Origin: Blumeriella jaapii
Taxonomy: Eukaryota; Ascomycota; Leotiomycetes; Helotiales; Drepanopezizaceae
DNA: 64,000 nucleotides
Direction: 5' to 3'
NCBI GenBank assembly: GCA_009599575.1
Contig: VWND01000015.1
Span: forward strand, 682,001 to 746,000
Positions 21,662-32,272 of the stretch are shown one piece after another (within the stretch, counting starts at the first letter, position 1; every line of letters starts with the position of its first letter). The notes beneath the pieces are model-generated. The model ran no database searches. It had not been told where the DNA came from and saw nothing but the letters and a program-made list of their open reading frames with translations. The translations under genes and the position numbers were made by a program.

Positions 21662-22966
21662 ATGCCTGCCGCCGTGTGGGAGCGTAGCCGACACGCCATG
21701 TCGTCGCCTAAGGTGGCGATACCGCCAAGCACGTCACACCGGATGCCATTGAAGTACCCCCTTCCTATCCAGCGGCTGAAAGAGGTTGCGTCCCATGTGG
21801 CTCCCGGCGCAGCTATTGGAGCCGTGAAAGAGATCAAGTCGACACTGCTGCCACGGCTGTATAGTGTGCGGATGACGGACGAATTGCCACTGCTTATAGC
21901 TATCAATCCAGACCTTTCGGTTAGGCTGTTGAGGCACGAGTCTACCGTCATGGCGTCGGAGGCAAGTGTTGTACAGTTTCTTTCCGAAGAAGCGAAACGT
22001 TCGGAATCGCATGAGTCAACGAGGTCTCCTGGTGGCAAAGAGGATGCTCTTTCGATTCGATATTTGGGGCTTGTTCCAAAGCTCCTCGAACATTGCTCGG
22101 ATAGTAGAGCAAGTGCATTCCCGTACAGCATCTTTAAGCCTACGCCCGGCATAGTGATCTCGATGCTCTCTCCTCCACTCGACACCTCGAGTCGGCGATC
22201 GGTCGACAAGGAAGTCGGCGGCCTAGCTCGAGGACTGGCATCTCGGACATCTCCTACTGGCACTTTCGGAATGGCAAGCCGTATTCTTCTAGGCTCTTCC
22301 AGCAAAATGCTATCGGCCAAGCCAAAAGTCTCTGGCTCGGAAACCTGGTCGGAAGCCTTCCGGACTTTGCTCGAAGGAGTTTTGAGAGATGGCGAGGATA
22401 TGTCAATTTTACTGCCGTACGAAACCATTCGCACCCATTACAAGAAAATGTGTTGGCGACTTGATGCTATCAAAACGCCTAGGCTGGCAGTCATCAACGT
22501 CAATAGTGATGATAATGTTATGGTGGAACGCAGGCTCACTAAGAACGAGTCGACAAAGCCAGTGGAGAGTGCTAAGTTGACGGGTCTCAGAAATTGGAGT
22601 CAAGGAGTCTTTGGAGACCCAGTACTATCCAGCTGCTTCGATGACCCTAGCGAGGAGTTCCTGCAAGGCTGGCGGGATGGTGGCGAGGAGGTCATCGAGG
22701 ACAAGGAGAACATGAATGGCAGACTGCTGTTTTACCAGTGTTACAGAGCTGTTGTGACAATCGTAACGGAGTTCTATAGACCGCAAAGCAACAGCGACAG
22801 AGAGCTTGACGGCCGGAGAAGATTGACGAATGCGCTCAGAAAGCTTAGCGATATGTTGAATGATGAGGATGAGGCGCCGAAGAGAGAACGGAGTTTATCG
22901 ATGGCGTATGGCATGAGGTCCCCGAAACGGCGGAGGCTCTCAGAAGAGTTAGATGTGGATGCGTAG
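21662..22966 (+). CDS. Protein of unknown function, 434 aa
   Basis: A single uninterrupted exon of 434 codons. An internal Met at 21698 (MSSPKVAIPP) is an alternative start. No family recognised. It has no signal peptide or clear membrane span. The protein looks globular in the middle: LPLLIAINPDLSVRLLRH, ALSIRYLGLVPKLLEHCSD, WSEAFRTLLEGVLRDGEDM, YKKMCWRLDAIKTPRLAVIN. The C-terminal half has a helical stretch (LLFYQCYRAVVTIVTEFYRP, LTNALRKLSDMLNDEDEAPK) and a basic SPKRRRLSEE segment like a nuclear localisation signal. Its stop is 86 bp from the stop of the opposite Ecd gene. Length and codon use favour a real gene. Confidence 0.7.
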   Translation: MPAAVWERSRHAMSSPKVAIPPSTSHRMPLKYPLPIQRLKEVASHVAPGAAIGAVKEIKSTLLPRLYSVRMTDELPLLIAINPDLSVRLLRHESTVMASEASVVQFLSEEAKRSESHESTRSPGGKEDALSIRYLGLVPKLLEHCSDSRASAFPYSIFKPTPGIVISMLSPPLDTSSRRSVDKEVGGLARGLASRTSPTGTFGMASRILLGSSSKMLSAKPKVSGSETWSEAFRTLLEGVLRDGEDMSILLPYETIRTHYKKMCWRLDAIKTPRLAVINVNSDDNVMVERRLTKNESTKPVESAKLTGLRNWSQGVFGDPVLSSCFDDPSEEFLQGWRDGGEEVIEDKENMNGRLLFYQCYRAVVTIVTEFYRPQSNSDRELDGRRRLTNALRKLSDMLNDEDEAPKRERSLSMAYGMRSPKRRRLSEELDVDA

Positions 22967-23052
22967 CATATGTTTGGGCGTTTGGGCTTGTTGGCATGTT
23001 GTGTGATACCCGAGAGAAAATTAATGAAAGCCACGACATAATGAACGTTTGC

Positions 23053-25033
23053 TCAATCCTTCTTCGCACGCTGCGATGCCAAAACTTCTTCATCTCGTGG
23101 TAATTGCATGCCCATCATGCCCATCATGTTTCCTCCAGGCCCTGCCATCCCGGCCTGACTCTTGAAGCTTTCGAGTAAGTTCTTGGCCAAGTTGAAGTCA
23201 ATGTCGATGTCGTCATCGTTGAATTCTTCTGAGCACTCCTCGTCATCTCTGTTGTGTTGCTTCCCGGGTTTAGAGTTCCTCTTGAGTGCTGCAAGCTTGT
23301 TGGGAGTTGGGTCTAAGTTGAGTGCATCGGCCTCATTCAACTCAGCACCCATCTGCTCCATAAGTTTTTGAATTTCGGTAGCTTCGTCTATTTCGTTTTC
23401 GTCAACGTTGCTGTCGACACTTTCTAATATTTGTTTCCCAGGCTGAGCTCGAGAATCCAATGACCCCAATGCGGCTGCACTATCCTCTCCTTGCTCCTCT
23501 GAAGGTAAGCCCATCATCTCCCGCATCATCTTGGCAAATTCGTTCTCATCAAAACTGACATCTTTATCCTCTTCCTCACTGTCGTCGTCATCTTCATCGT
23601 CGTCGTCGACATCCATATCATCCATATCAGCACCTTCAATACCAGCATCGTCGTCGTTAAGAAAAGCTTCGAACCTCTCGACCATTTTCTTCAAATCGGA
23701 ATGGGTCTTGGCATCGCCAAATCCTGATGGAGGTTCCGGTCCAAAAGTACCAGGTGTGGTGGCCTTCTTTTCTAATTTTGTCTTCCCACTCAATTCGCGT
23801 TCAAAATCCTCGAAGTTGATGTCGAGCCAGGTCTCGCTGTCTTCGCGATTCGCATCCGTCCATTTGGTAATGTCTGCGTCTGTAGGCAAGGATATATCCT
23901 CATCTGTCTCTAAATCATCTAGAATGATCTTCATTTCGCGAACGATTCTAGAGTCCTCATTTTTAGGATCTTTCACTAGCATTTCAAACCCCGAGGTGAC
24001 TTTCATACCAAGCTCTAGTTGTACGCATTTTTTGTCTCCGAGATGGTCTGGTGTCGCGTGCTTTTCGGCCTTGAACAGAATGTCCTTCCACAAGACAGGT
24101 GCTGAGAACTGCTGTGATTTCAGCTGCGCGTACAGAACCTTTGTAAACCTTGTCGAGACAGTTACAAGGTCATTCGGGGGAAATTCAAGATCCGACGATG
24201 AGTTTTGAAGTAGCTTCAGCAACGGGGTCACGAAGGTAAAATGCTTCTACCGCTGGTGCGATAGATGATGGCCGTTCATGGAGGATGTAAGCTAGTTTCC
24301 GTGGAATTGTGATGAGAGAATGGTGTAGGCATGAGTTGATCTGGGCAGGATAGTTTTTGAGTCTGTAAAATGCTTCTTCTTCGACCAATGCAGAATGAAT
24401 GAGCGTTCCAGGGTTGGAAGCGATAGTCTTCTGGGCTTCGTCCAGGCTGAGCGGCCGGGCAACAGGAGTGGTATGCTTGCTCGAGGACGAAGGAGGTGCT
24501 GCACTGAGAGGGATGATACGGAGTTTGTTGTTGTTGATCCATACCCGGTTGGTAGCAACCTCTGGGTTGAGCCAGCGAGGCAGAGCGTTGGCAGCTTCGA
24601 TCAACAAGAATTCGCCGTCTGTATCCACGACCTTGATCCACAAACTTGGAAATCGATTGCTCAACTCTTTGAGAATATACACAATAAGCCACTCATCCTC
24701 GACTGAATCGCCGTAATTCGTTTGGCCGTGGAGAAACAAGGGTCCTGGACATGCACTCAACACACGAAGCACGTTCTTGGCAACGGATGACATACCTTTG
24801 CCACTCTCAATTTGCAGCTTGAATGCCTCTCGCTGCCATATGTGCTTCTCTAGGAGGCTCTCTGTGAATTCGAGAGCTTCCTTGCGCACTTCCTCTAGCC
24901 GTGCGAGCAGTTCTCTCTGTGACTTCAATCTCGAATCGATGATGAAGAGCGAATACTCAACGCAGTCTTCAGGAAGATGCTTGGGAAAGCCATCGAAGCC
25001 TTCGCCAAACCCTTTGAAATCATCTTCGGGCAT
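23053..25033 (-). CDS. Ecdysoneless/SGT1 family protein (frame-broken)
   Basis: Members of the Ecd (SGT1, hSGT1) family act in cell-cycle control, pre-mRNA splicing and transcription; the fungal role is less clear. There is no intron. The N-terminal part (MPEDDFKGFG, EDCVEYSLFIIDSRL, YGDSVEDEWLIVYILKELS, WIKVVDTDGEFLLIEAANAL, LPRWLNPEVATNRVWI) runs in one frame to AFYLRDPVA. It continues in the next frame at KLLQNSSSDLEFPPNDLV, then RFTKVLYAQLKSQQF, LELGMKVTSGFEML, WLDINFEDFERELSG, and a strongly acidic DMDVDDDDEDDDDSEEED tract. The break is near 24217 and equals one extra base. Removing it gives exactly 660 codons including the stop, matching the family's size. Family assignment is firm; the break may be an assembly error. 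Confidence 0.9.
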
Positions 25034-25350
25034 GTTGAATGCGATAAGGAAGAACACAAGTATCAGAGTTGAAGTCTTCCAGATGTGGCGTTGATGTTGG
25101 CGGTGGAAAGCTTGGCGTTACGGGTTGGGACTAGCTCCGGCAATATGTTATTGTGGAGCTGGGGAATAGTAAACAAACCACTTCTCGTACGCGTGTGAAA
25201 ATATCTCGCGACCGCGCCTGCTCAACCACCGACCACATTTGCATTTGCTTGGGAGTCATGATCACAGTCGGATCTTTTGGTACTCATGGGACATTGGTAT
25301 AACAACTCTTTACCTCTTTTTGGGCTGCGCTAGCTCCGCCCGATCGCAAC
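25034..25350. promoter_or_regulatory. Divergent promoter region Ecd / PCP1
   Basis: 317 bp between opposed start codons, so both promoters lie here. No motif that I can name with confidence. Confidence 0.45.
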
Positions 25351-28300
25351 ATGGTGCAAGCTGGGGTTGGAGGTCTTGACACTCCACGAACAAACATCGA
25401 GGACCCAACGTATCTCTTGAGCAGGCAACCGGATTTCGACCTCTCGCAAGAACAGTCTTTCGACTCCCCCTCAAACGACAACAATAACCTCGTTAACCAA
25501 CTCCAAAATGGCGGCAGACGCGGCGCCCTCAACCTCAAAACACCTCGGAGTCGCGCTGTTCTCCACGACCGACGGAACCTTCCAGCAGGATTGGGCGGCG
25601 GAGAATTTACGCCGCTCCTGAAGAGTGCTACGAGAAACAGCGCCATGCGAAATGGGAACGGGAAGGAAAATGTTCCTGCGACGCCCGCGTTTCTTAAGCC
25701 TGGAGGTCTGGACAGAATCTCCGAAGATCTAAGCCCTCTCCCAGTTGGAAGTTCGGTCTACGGAGGCTCTCGAAACGGATCATACTTTGTTGGCACACCG
25801 ATGCCCCAGGTTGAAAGTAGCAGTGCAGCGTCGACACCCACGGCATTGCTGCCCAGACGGACCGAAGGCCCTGGCGCTTTGCAGGATGGCAATCAGCTAT
25901 CATTACGGGAGCAGGAAAATGTCATTGACAAGATTGAAAAGGAGAACTTTGGGCTGAAGCTGAAGATACATTTCCTGGAGGAAGCTCTACGGAGGAGTGG
26001 GCCGGGATTCAGCGAGGCTGCTTTGAAGGAGAATACGGAATTGAAGGTTGACAAGGTCACGATGCAGAAGGAGCTCATCAGATATCGAAAGACTCTTACC
26101 AGTGCCGAACGTGATGTCGAGATCTATCGTCAGCAATTCCTGGACATGCAAGACAAGGTTAAGCGCAAGCACTTGGACCAGGGCGCCCGCGAAGAATTGG
26201 ACCGTGTCAGGGAGACCTTGGAGGAAAGGGAAGCTGAGTTGGATCGATTCAAGCGCCAAGAACTTCGGGTCGATGACCTGCAAGACAAAATGGACGACCT
26301 CAAAACCGACTTGAGAGAGAAGGATCGAGAAATCAACGACCGTGAAGACGAGATTGACAACCTCAAAGAAGAAGTCGACAAGCAGGAAAGTACCATTTCC
26401 GAACTGACGGCTGCCTTGAAGGAGGCTCAGCGCCGTGCTGTGGATATGGAGGCAAAAGCGCAAGACAGCGAAGAGCTGGATGAAGCAAATGTGAAGATCA
26501 AGGAGCTGGAAGATAGCGTAAAGCAACTCAAGGAAGAAGCGAAAGAAACCATCCAGGATCTGGAACATGATTTACAACGACTCCAAAGGCAAGTCGAAGA
26601 TGCCGACGAGGATAGGGCAGATGCCATCAAGGAAAAGCGACTCGCCGAGGAGAAACTGGAGGAGGCAGTCAAAGAAAAACAACGAGCCGAGGATAACCTG
26701 GAGGAACTGCAGGATGAAATGTCTAATAAATCAATGACCAGCAAAGGGTTCAGTCGGCAAATTCAAGAGAAAGCCAGTCGCCTTCAGGATGACCTCGAAG
26801 AACTGCGCGAGAGTCATGCCAAGCTCGAGAAGGATCATGCAAACAAGAACCGCGAAGCCAAAAAGCTCCAAGAAAGGATTGAGGATCTTGAGCGAGATGG
26901 CGAGGTGAAGGAGCAGAAGCTGCAGGATAAACTCGAGAGTTTGCAGAATGAAAACCGTTCTGCTCTCCGAGAACGAGACTCTTTGTCAATTCGCGTGGAA
27001 AGCCTCCAAACCGAATTCCAACAGAAAGTCGACGAGAAAAACCTTCTTCAACATCGCCATGATGCACTTACCACCGAGTCGGCTAGTCTTCAGCGAGATT
27101 TGGCTCGGTCTCAAAAGACTGTCGAAGAGCTCGAAGATAAGTTAAAACACGAGAAGACATTGGCTTTCGACAACGAGGAGAGAGTAAGAAACTCGTACAA
27201 TAACGAACTTGATCGCTTGAATAGTGAAATCGAGCGACTCCAGGCTTCATTGAAAGACCGCGAGCACATGTTCCTTGAGTCCAATAAGAATTGGAGCAGT
27301 GATGCACAAAAACTTCGCTCGCAAAAGATTCTAGCGGAGGAGAGAGCAGCCAACCTACAGCGCACTATCGACAGACTACAAGAAGCCGAGGGCGATCTCT
27401 CCAGCAAGGAATTAAAGCTCCAGCAGGCCCTCCAAAGTGAGAAAGAGCGATACGAAAGCCAGGAGGCTTCCCTGAATCGTCAGATTAGTGAGCTCAATGA
27501 GGATATACAGACTAGACGTCAAGCGTTTGATGAGGTCCGCGCGGAGTTGCTGAAAGTCAAAGAAGAATTGCGTCTCAGCCAGCGGGGACACAGATCCCTT
27601 GCTGAAAAGGTTGAAGGGCTCGAAGACGAAGTCGAGATCCTTCAGACTAGTCTCGACGACGAGAGCGATCAAGCCAAGCAGGAAATCGCCGCTGCGAAGC
27701 AAGAATCGGAAAGCCTCCGACGTCAAATCCAAACACTGAAGCAAGAGCTAGCGAAAGCAGAGGCTGTGGCAGCAGGTGCGCAGTCGGAAATGCAAGCCTT
27801 TAAGAGCGATTCTCAAGCCGGTAATGGTAACAAGGAGCAGCTCGGTTCTAGATTAAGAGAGGTCGAGGTTCAGCTTGCCGGTGTACGACAAGAGAAGCAG
27901 ACTCTGCAAGATCAATTAGGCAAGCTCAAACTTGAGGTTCACACCCTACGTGGTTCAAAGGCCGATGCAGAAGCTGAGCGTGACGAGTTTCAGAGTCAGA
28001 TCAGATCAATGCAGCAGCACGAGGAAGAAACCTTGCGTCTGGATCAAGAACGAGTCGATCTGCGAACATCCAAGATGAAGCTCGATGCCGAAGTACGGCG
28101 TCTTCGAGAAGAGAACAAATTAGCACTTGCTCAGCAGCAGGCGGTAGAAAAGGAACTTCAAAAGGAACTTGACAGGTTTAATGCCGAAGAGGCTCGCTTG
28201 AGCTCAGAGATTTACGAGTTGCAGAGGATCTTGCGAGGTTCTTCTGAGAAGCGAGAGCTAGCTTCCGCCAAGAAGACCATTCAAATGCTCGAAGGACGCA

Positions 28301-29923
28301 TTCAGGAACTCGAAACCCAGGTTGCTGCTGGTGACAACCAAACTGATGCTGCACACGAGCTATCAGTCATCCGTCACGATCTCTCGACAGCCCGCCAAAA
28401 GGAAAACGAACACCTCCAACGTGAGGTCGCCCAAAAGGAAGTTATTCGTGGTCTTAAGCGTCAAATCATCGAACTCGAACGCAAGGCTCACGAGGCCGAA
28501 GTTTCTCGTTTCGTCTCCACTTCACCTCAATCTTCTGTTGGTGGTTCTGCACGCAAATCTGAAGTCATGGAAGTTCGCTCTCAACTCGCTTCGGCGTATC
28601 AAACCATCAAAGACATTCGCTCCCAGCTGAAGGCTTCTGAGAAAGACGCCGGTCAGAAAGTCATGGCACTCAATATCGACATGCAAGCAAAAGCAACAGC
28701 GTGGGAAGCTGAGAAGGATAGATTCGAGCGAGCCCTAGACGAAGCTGAGTTCGCACGAAAAGACCTAGCCGCAAAAAATGCAACTGCTGAAGCAACAATC
28801 ACCCGACTTCGCGGCAAAATCGAGCGACTCGAGAAGGCTCTCCAACAAGAACGTCTCAACAGCAACGAAGACCCAACCATAGTCAACGAACGCCGGGATC
28901 TCCATGAGATGTTACGCGAGACACAATTGCAAGCCGAGTCCCTGGAAATTGATGTTCAAGAACGCGACGAGAAAATCGCAGCCATCACCTCTACCGAGCG
29001 GGACCTCCGAGCTCAGCTCAAGCGGGTCCGCGAGGAACGAGCCCAGCAGCATAGCAAGGTCACAGCTGCCCAAGAACAGGTGCAAGCTCTAGAGCGCAAG
29101 TACAGAAAAGCCAAGGAGAATTGGCTTCAAGAGAAGGATATCTGGGAGCAAGAGAAGAAGGTGCTGACCAAGGGCGTCCGCTTCGTCAACACCTCTCTCT
29201 CTACGAACCCTGCCGACGAACCTGTGCTTGAGACTATGCAGAAGACGTTCGAGGAGAAGGACCGGCATCACCAGAAGACCGTGCGTGACTTGACCATGCA
29301 ACTCGACTATGCCAGAGCAAAGTGTGCGCGTGAAGAAGCCTTCCGCGAAGAGGCCGCGTATGCTAAGCGATACATGGCATTACAGATTGCGTTGTTCGAA
29401 GCTTGGTATGTCCCCTTCCCGGTTCCCCCTTTTCCCTTTCATTCTCCATCAAGAGCAAAACGAACCAAGGATCTCGGCTAATCATACCCGCGACAATAGT
29501 AACCTGGCCGACATCCGCTTGCTCGAGTCCGCCGGTGTCAAGCGTCCGCCTCTCCGCCCCAAGAAACCGCTCACTCTCCGCAAGGTAGCCATCATGGTGC
29601 GCGCCACTATCCGCATGCAGAAGGGCGCGGAGGAGTGGGCGGTAAGCCGAGCGTTGAACGACAGGATCGTCGCCAAGCAGAAGCAGCAGAAAAAGGCAGA
29701 GGCGGTGCAGAAGTACCGGGACTTGAGGGAGCGAAAGGAGCGCGAGAAGAGGAGAGAGCAGCGCTACTGCGGCGGAAACATGGCTGAGGATCGAACGAGG
29801 AGTACGGCAGGGGAGCGGGAGCAGAGGGATCGGACAGGCAGCACCATCGGGGAGCGGGAGACGCGTAGCAATATGGGAAGTGTGAGGGGGAGTGCCAGAT
29901 GGTCTCGTAGCCGGGCTGGGTGA
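25351..29923 (+). CDS. PCP1: Spindle pole body scaffold, Pcp1/pericentrin-like
   Basis: It is expected to anchor the gamma-tubulin complex at the nuclear face of the spindle pole body. Two exons (25351-29405, 29500-29923) give 1492 aa. Residues 1-180 are disordered with SP/TP sites (TPRTNIEDP, LKTPRSRAV). The centrosomin motif 1 follows (LREQENVIDKIEKENFGLKL, about 185-215), the gamma-tubulin complex binder. Residues 215 to about 1320 are near-continuous coiled coil. The C-terminus (EEAFREEAAYAKRYMALQIA, LFEACNLADIRLLES, LTLRKVAIMVRATIRMQK, about 1325-1410) looks like a PACT domain, the calmodulin-binding pole-targeting segment. The intron joins the two halves of PACT. A basic tail follows. 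The CM1 plus PACT order distinguishes it from Mto1/ApsB. Confidence 0.88.
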
Positions 29924-30401
29924 GAACCGATGGATCATGGCAGTCTTTGGTATCTTGAAGCATTTCTTGTGCGCGATGGGTGTTGGGAGTTGGATTATGC
30001 ATTCGATGAGCGCCGGGGCATCATTCTTCAATTCCTAGGTATCTGTAGGGTTGGAGTTGGTTGTGAGTGTCAAGTCAGAAAGTTTAGCCAGTACAAATAA
30101 ACAGATCCACAAGGGGCGTTTCTTTGGAAAACATGGATTTTCAATCATCCATTTCCTCTCTCCAAAGGAGTTAGTGTATGTGGTGTCATGAACATGAAGC
30201 ATTAAAAATATCAAATAGTCCCGGTTCCTAACGACCGTTCCGACCTTGTTAGAGGTTCAAATCCATCATGATATCACAGTCCAAAAAACTCCACACCAGA
30301 AAAAGGATGGCCCAATGTGCTTTTACCTAACGGCACACTTTCCCAACGCCGTTCCTATCCTAAATACCATGCCGAGCGAAAACAACTACCCTGTTTACTC
30401 T
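29924..30401. other. Convergent 3' region PCP1 / metacaspase
   Basis: 478 bp between opposed stop codons. A GGTTCAAATCC word at 30253 looks like a tRNA B box, but the flanks do not fold. No gene supported. Confidence 0.5.
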
Positions 30402-32272
30402 TCACATAACGAAAAGGAGGTTGGTATCTATTTCGCGAGAAACCGATATTAGTAAAAGAGCTAAACTGCAGGCAGAAGAGGTGGCATAGACATACCGAGC
30501 GGGTGGCTACAGCTCAACTGCGGTCTCTGCGAGTACTTGGTAGCCAGTTCGTCACGGATGCTGTTGAGCAGTTGCACGTAGCTTTGTTGAGGGTTCTTCT
30601 TCATGGCTGTGATGAAGGCCCAGGACATGGCACCCGTGGCTTGCGCCGCGATTGTGGCGTCGGCTCTGTTGGAGATACATTGGTTAGCAGGAGTTCTCGA
30701 TTCCGCCGTGCTAGTGATCCAACGTGACTCGCAGCCTTAAGACTACGCCTCAGCCGTACTTGGCCAATAGCGTAGCCTTAAGGCTTCCACATTCTTCAAT
30801 TCAAGACCACATATACTAGAACATTGGCCCGGAACTAGCCCTGTTATCAGAGCGGTCCGTCCAACGCCCGCTAAACCCCAAAAACGCCTCCTTGCCGCCA
30901 CATGTGACTTATGTTTATCCCCATAGACACAGAAGCAAACAAATCACTACGTTTGGTCATAAGCGAGAGGATATACTAACGATGTCTGATCATCCTTGCT
31001 TCCTGACCACATGATGACGTCGGCTGGCGATGTCTTAGTCGCCATGGTCTTGTTATATGCATCATCACCGGTCGTGGCCTTCTTTATAAATCCCATCAGA
31101 TTTTTGGCAACACCGCCGATATCGCCTCGACTGTAAGATGAAACAACGCCGAGAAGGCCTTGCCCAGCTTCTTTGGCAAGATTGGGCTCTTTGAGCACAC
31201 CTTGCGTAGAGTAGATATAAGGAAGATCAAGAGCTGTTCCGGAATGGCAAGAGTCGAAGATGGCAGTCAATCGCACGCCTGGTTGCAATGGAGTCACCAT
31301 AATTCTGTGCATCTCATCATCCACAATGTGGCCGACTTGTCGAAAATCAACTGGGTAGATGACTTCGTCGTAGCCGTCTTCTTCGTCCCCATCCAGATCC
31401 TTGGTTTGACCGCCGTGGCCTTCTCGCAGGTTAGCATGGCCAGATTCCGCGAGCAGGAACGTCTCACCTGAGTAGTGGAAGAACAGAGAGTCGTTCGGGC
31501 GAGCATCTTTTACCAACCAATGCATCGCCCGAAGAATGTTCTGCTTTGTGGGCTGGCTCATTGGATTTTGCTGATCGTCGGTAAGGAGGACCATATCCTC
31601 TCGCTGGTAGCCGAAATTCTCGTGCAAAAATGTTGACATGTTCTTAACATCGTTGATGCACCCTCGCAATTGACCTCTCTGGCCGAAATAGTTTATTCCA
31701 ACCAGAAGAGCCTTTCTCCTCCCGGTACAGTTCGAGTATTGGAAAGCATAACCTTGCGGTGCACCGTTGCCGAAGCTTTGCATTGTGGCAGGCGGTGGAG
31801 GAGGAGCTGCCGAATTTCCATTGACGTACGCATTCGAGTTCACCGACGGCATACCTGCAAAACGTATACGTTGGCAACAGAAGATTTCCCAGCTGCAGGG
31901 GTAACCTACTAGGCGTACCATATTGGGGCTGGTTGGGGGGTATGTTATTATATCCACCATACTGTTGTGGAGGAGGCTAACAAGACGCCATCAGCTTGGA
32001 TCCGCCGCCGTACAACTTCCCGACCTTACCTGCGAATATCCGTAAGGTTGCTGAGGGGGGGGAGGCTGTTGGTAGCCGTATCCCGGCTGGGGTGGAGGGG
32101 GGCCGTAGTTCTGATGTTGAGGTCTGGGAAACGTGTTAGCTACGCCGTCAGGACTGAAAGAGCCACGAAGGTCCTACGGGTAGTAATTTGGCTGGGGTGG
32201 GTACTGCTGAGGCGGCGGCGGCGGTGCTCCATATCCTCCTCCATGGTAGTTAGATCCCGGGTATCCCGACAT
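30402..32272 (-). CDS. MCA1: Metacaspase-1 (caspase-like cysteine protease)
   Basis: An Arg/Lys-specific, calcium-activated cysteine protease linked to protein quality control, ageing and cell death. Seven exons (32272-32178, 32123-32030, 31976-31919, 31854-31468, 31419-30981, 30665-30496, 30427-30402) give 422 aa. The first ~120 residues are a Pro/Gln/Tyr/Gly-rich prodomain ([28 protein letters not shown]) spread over three short exons. The p20 domain follows: [29 protein letters not shown], catalytic His in HYSGHGGQ (about 213), [15 protein letters not shown], catalytic Cys in [12 protein letters not shown] (about 267). The p10 part holds [15 protein letters not shown] and [16 protein letters not shown], ending [12 protein letters not shown]. 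The last exon is 26 nt. The intron before exon 6 is 315 nt. The 48-nt intron 31467-31420 falls inside the His motif. Confidence 0.95.

Noticed and set aside
24185..24231. Micro-intron explaining the Ecd frame change
   Set aside because: Any GT-AG pair that fixes the frame here would be about 10 nt, far below the smallest introns in this window.
30190..30275. tRNA-like B box GGTTCAAATCC
   Set aside because: The T stem does not pair (A-A and A-C mismatches), and no A box or acceptor stem is visible.
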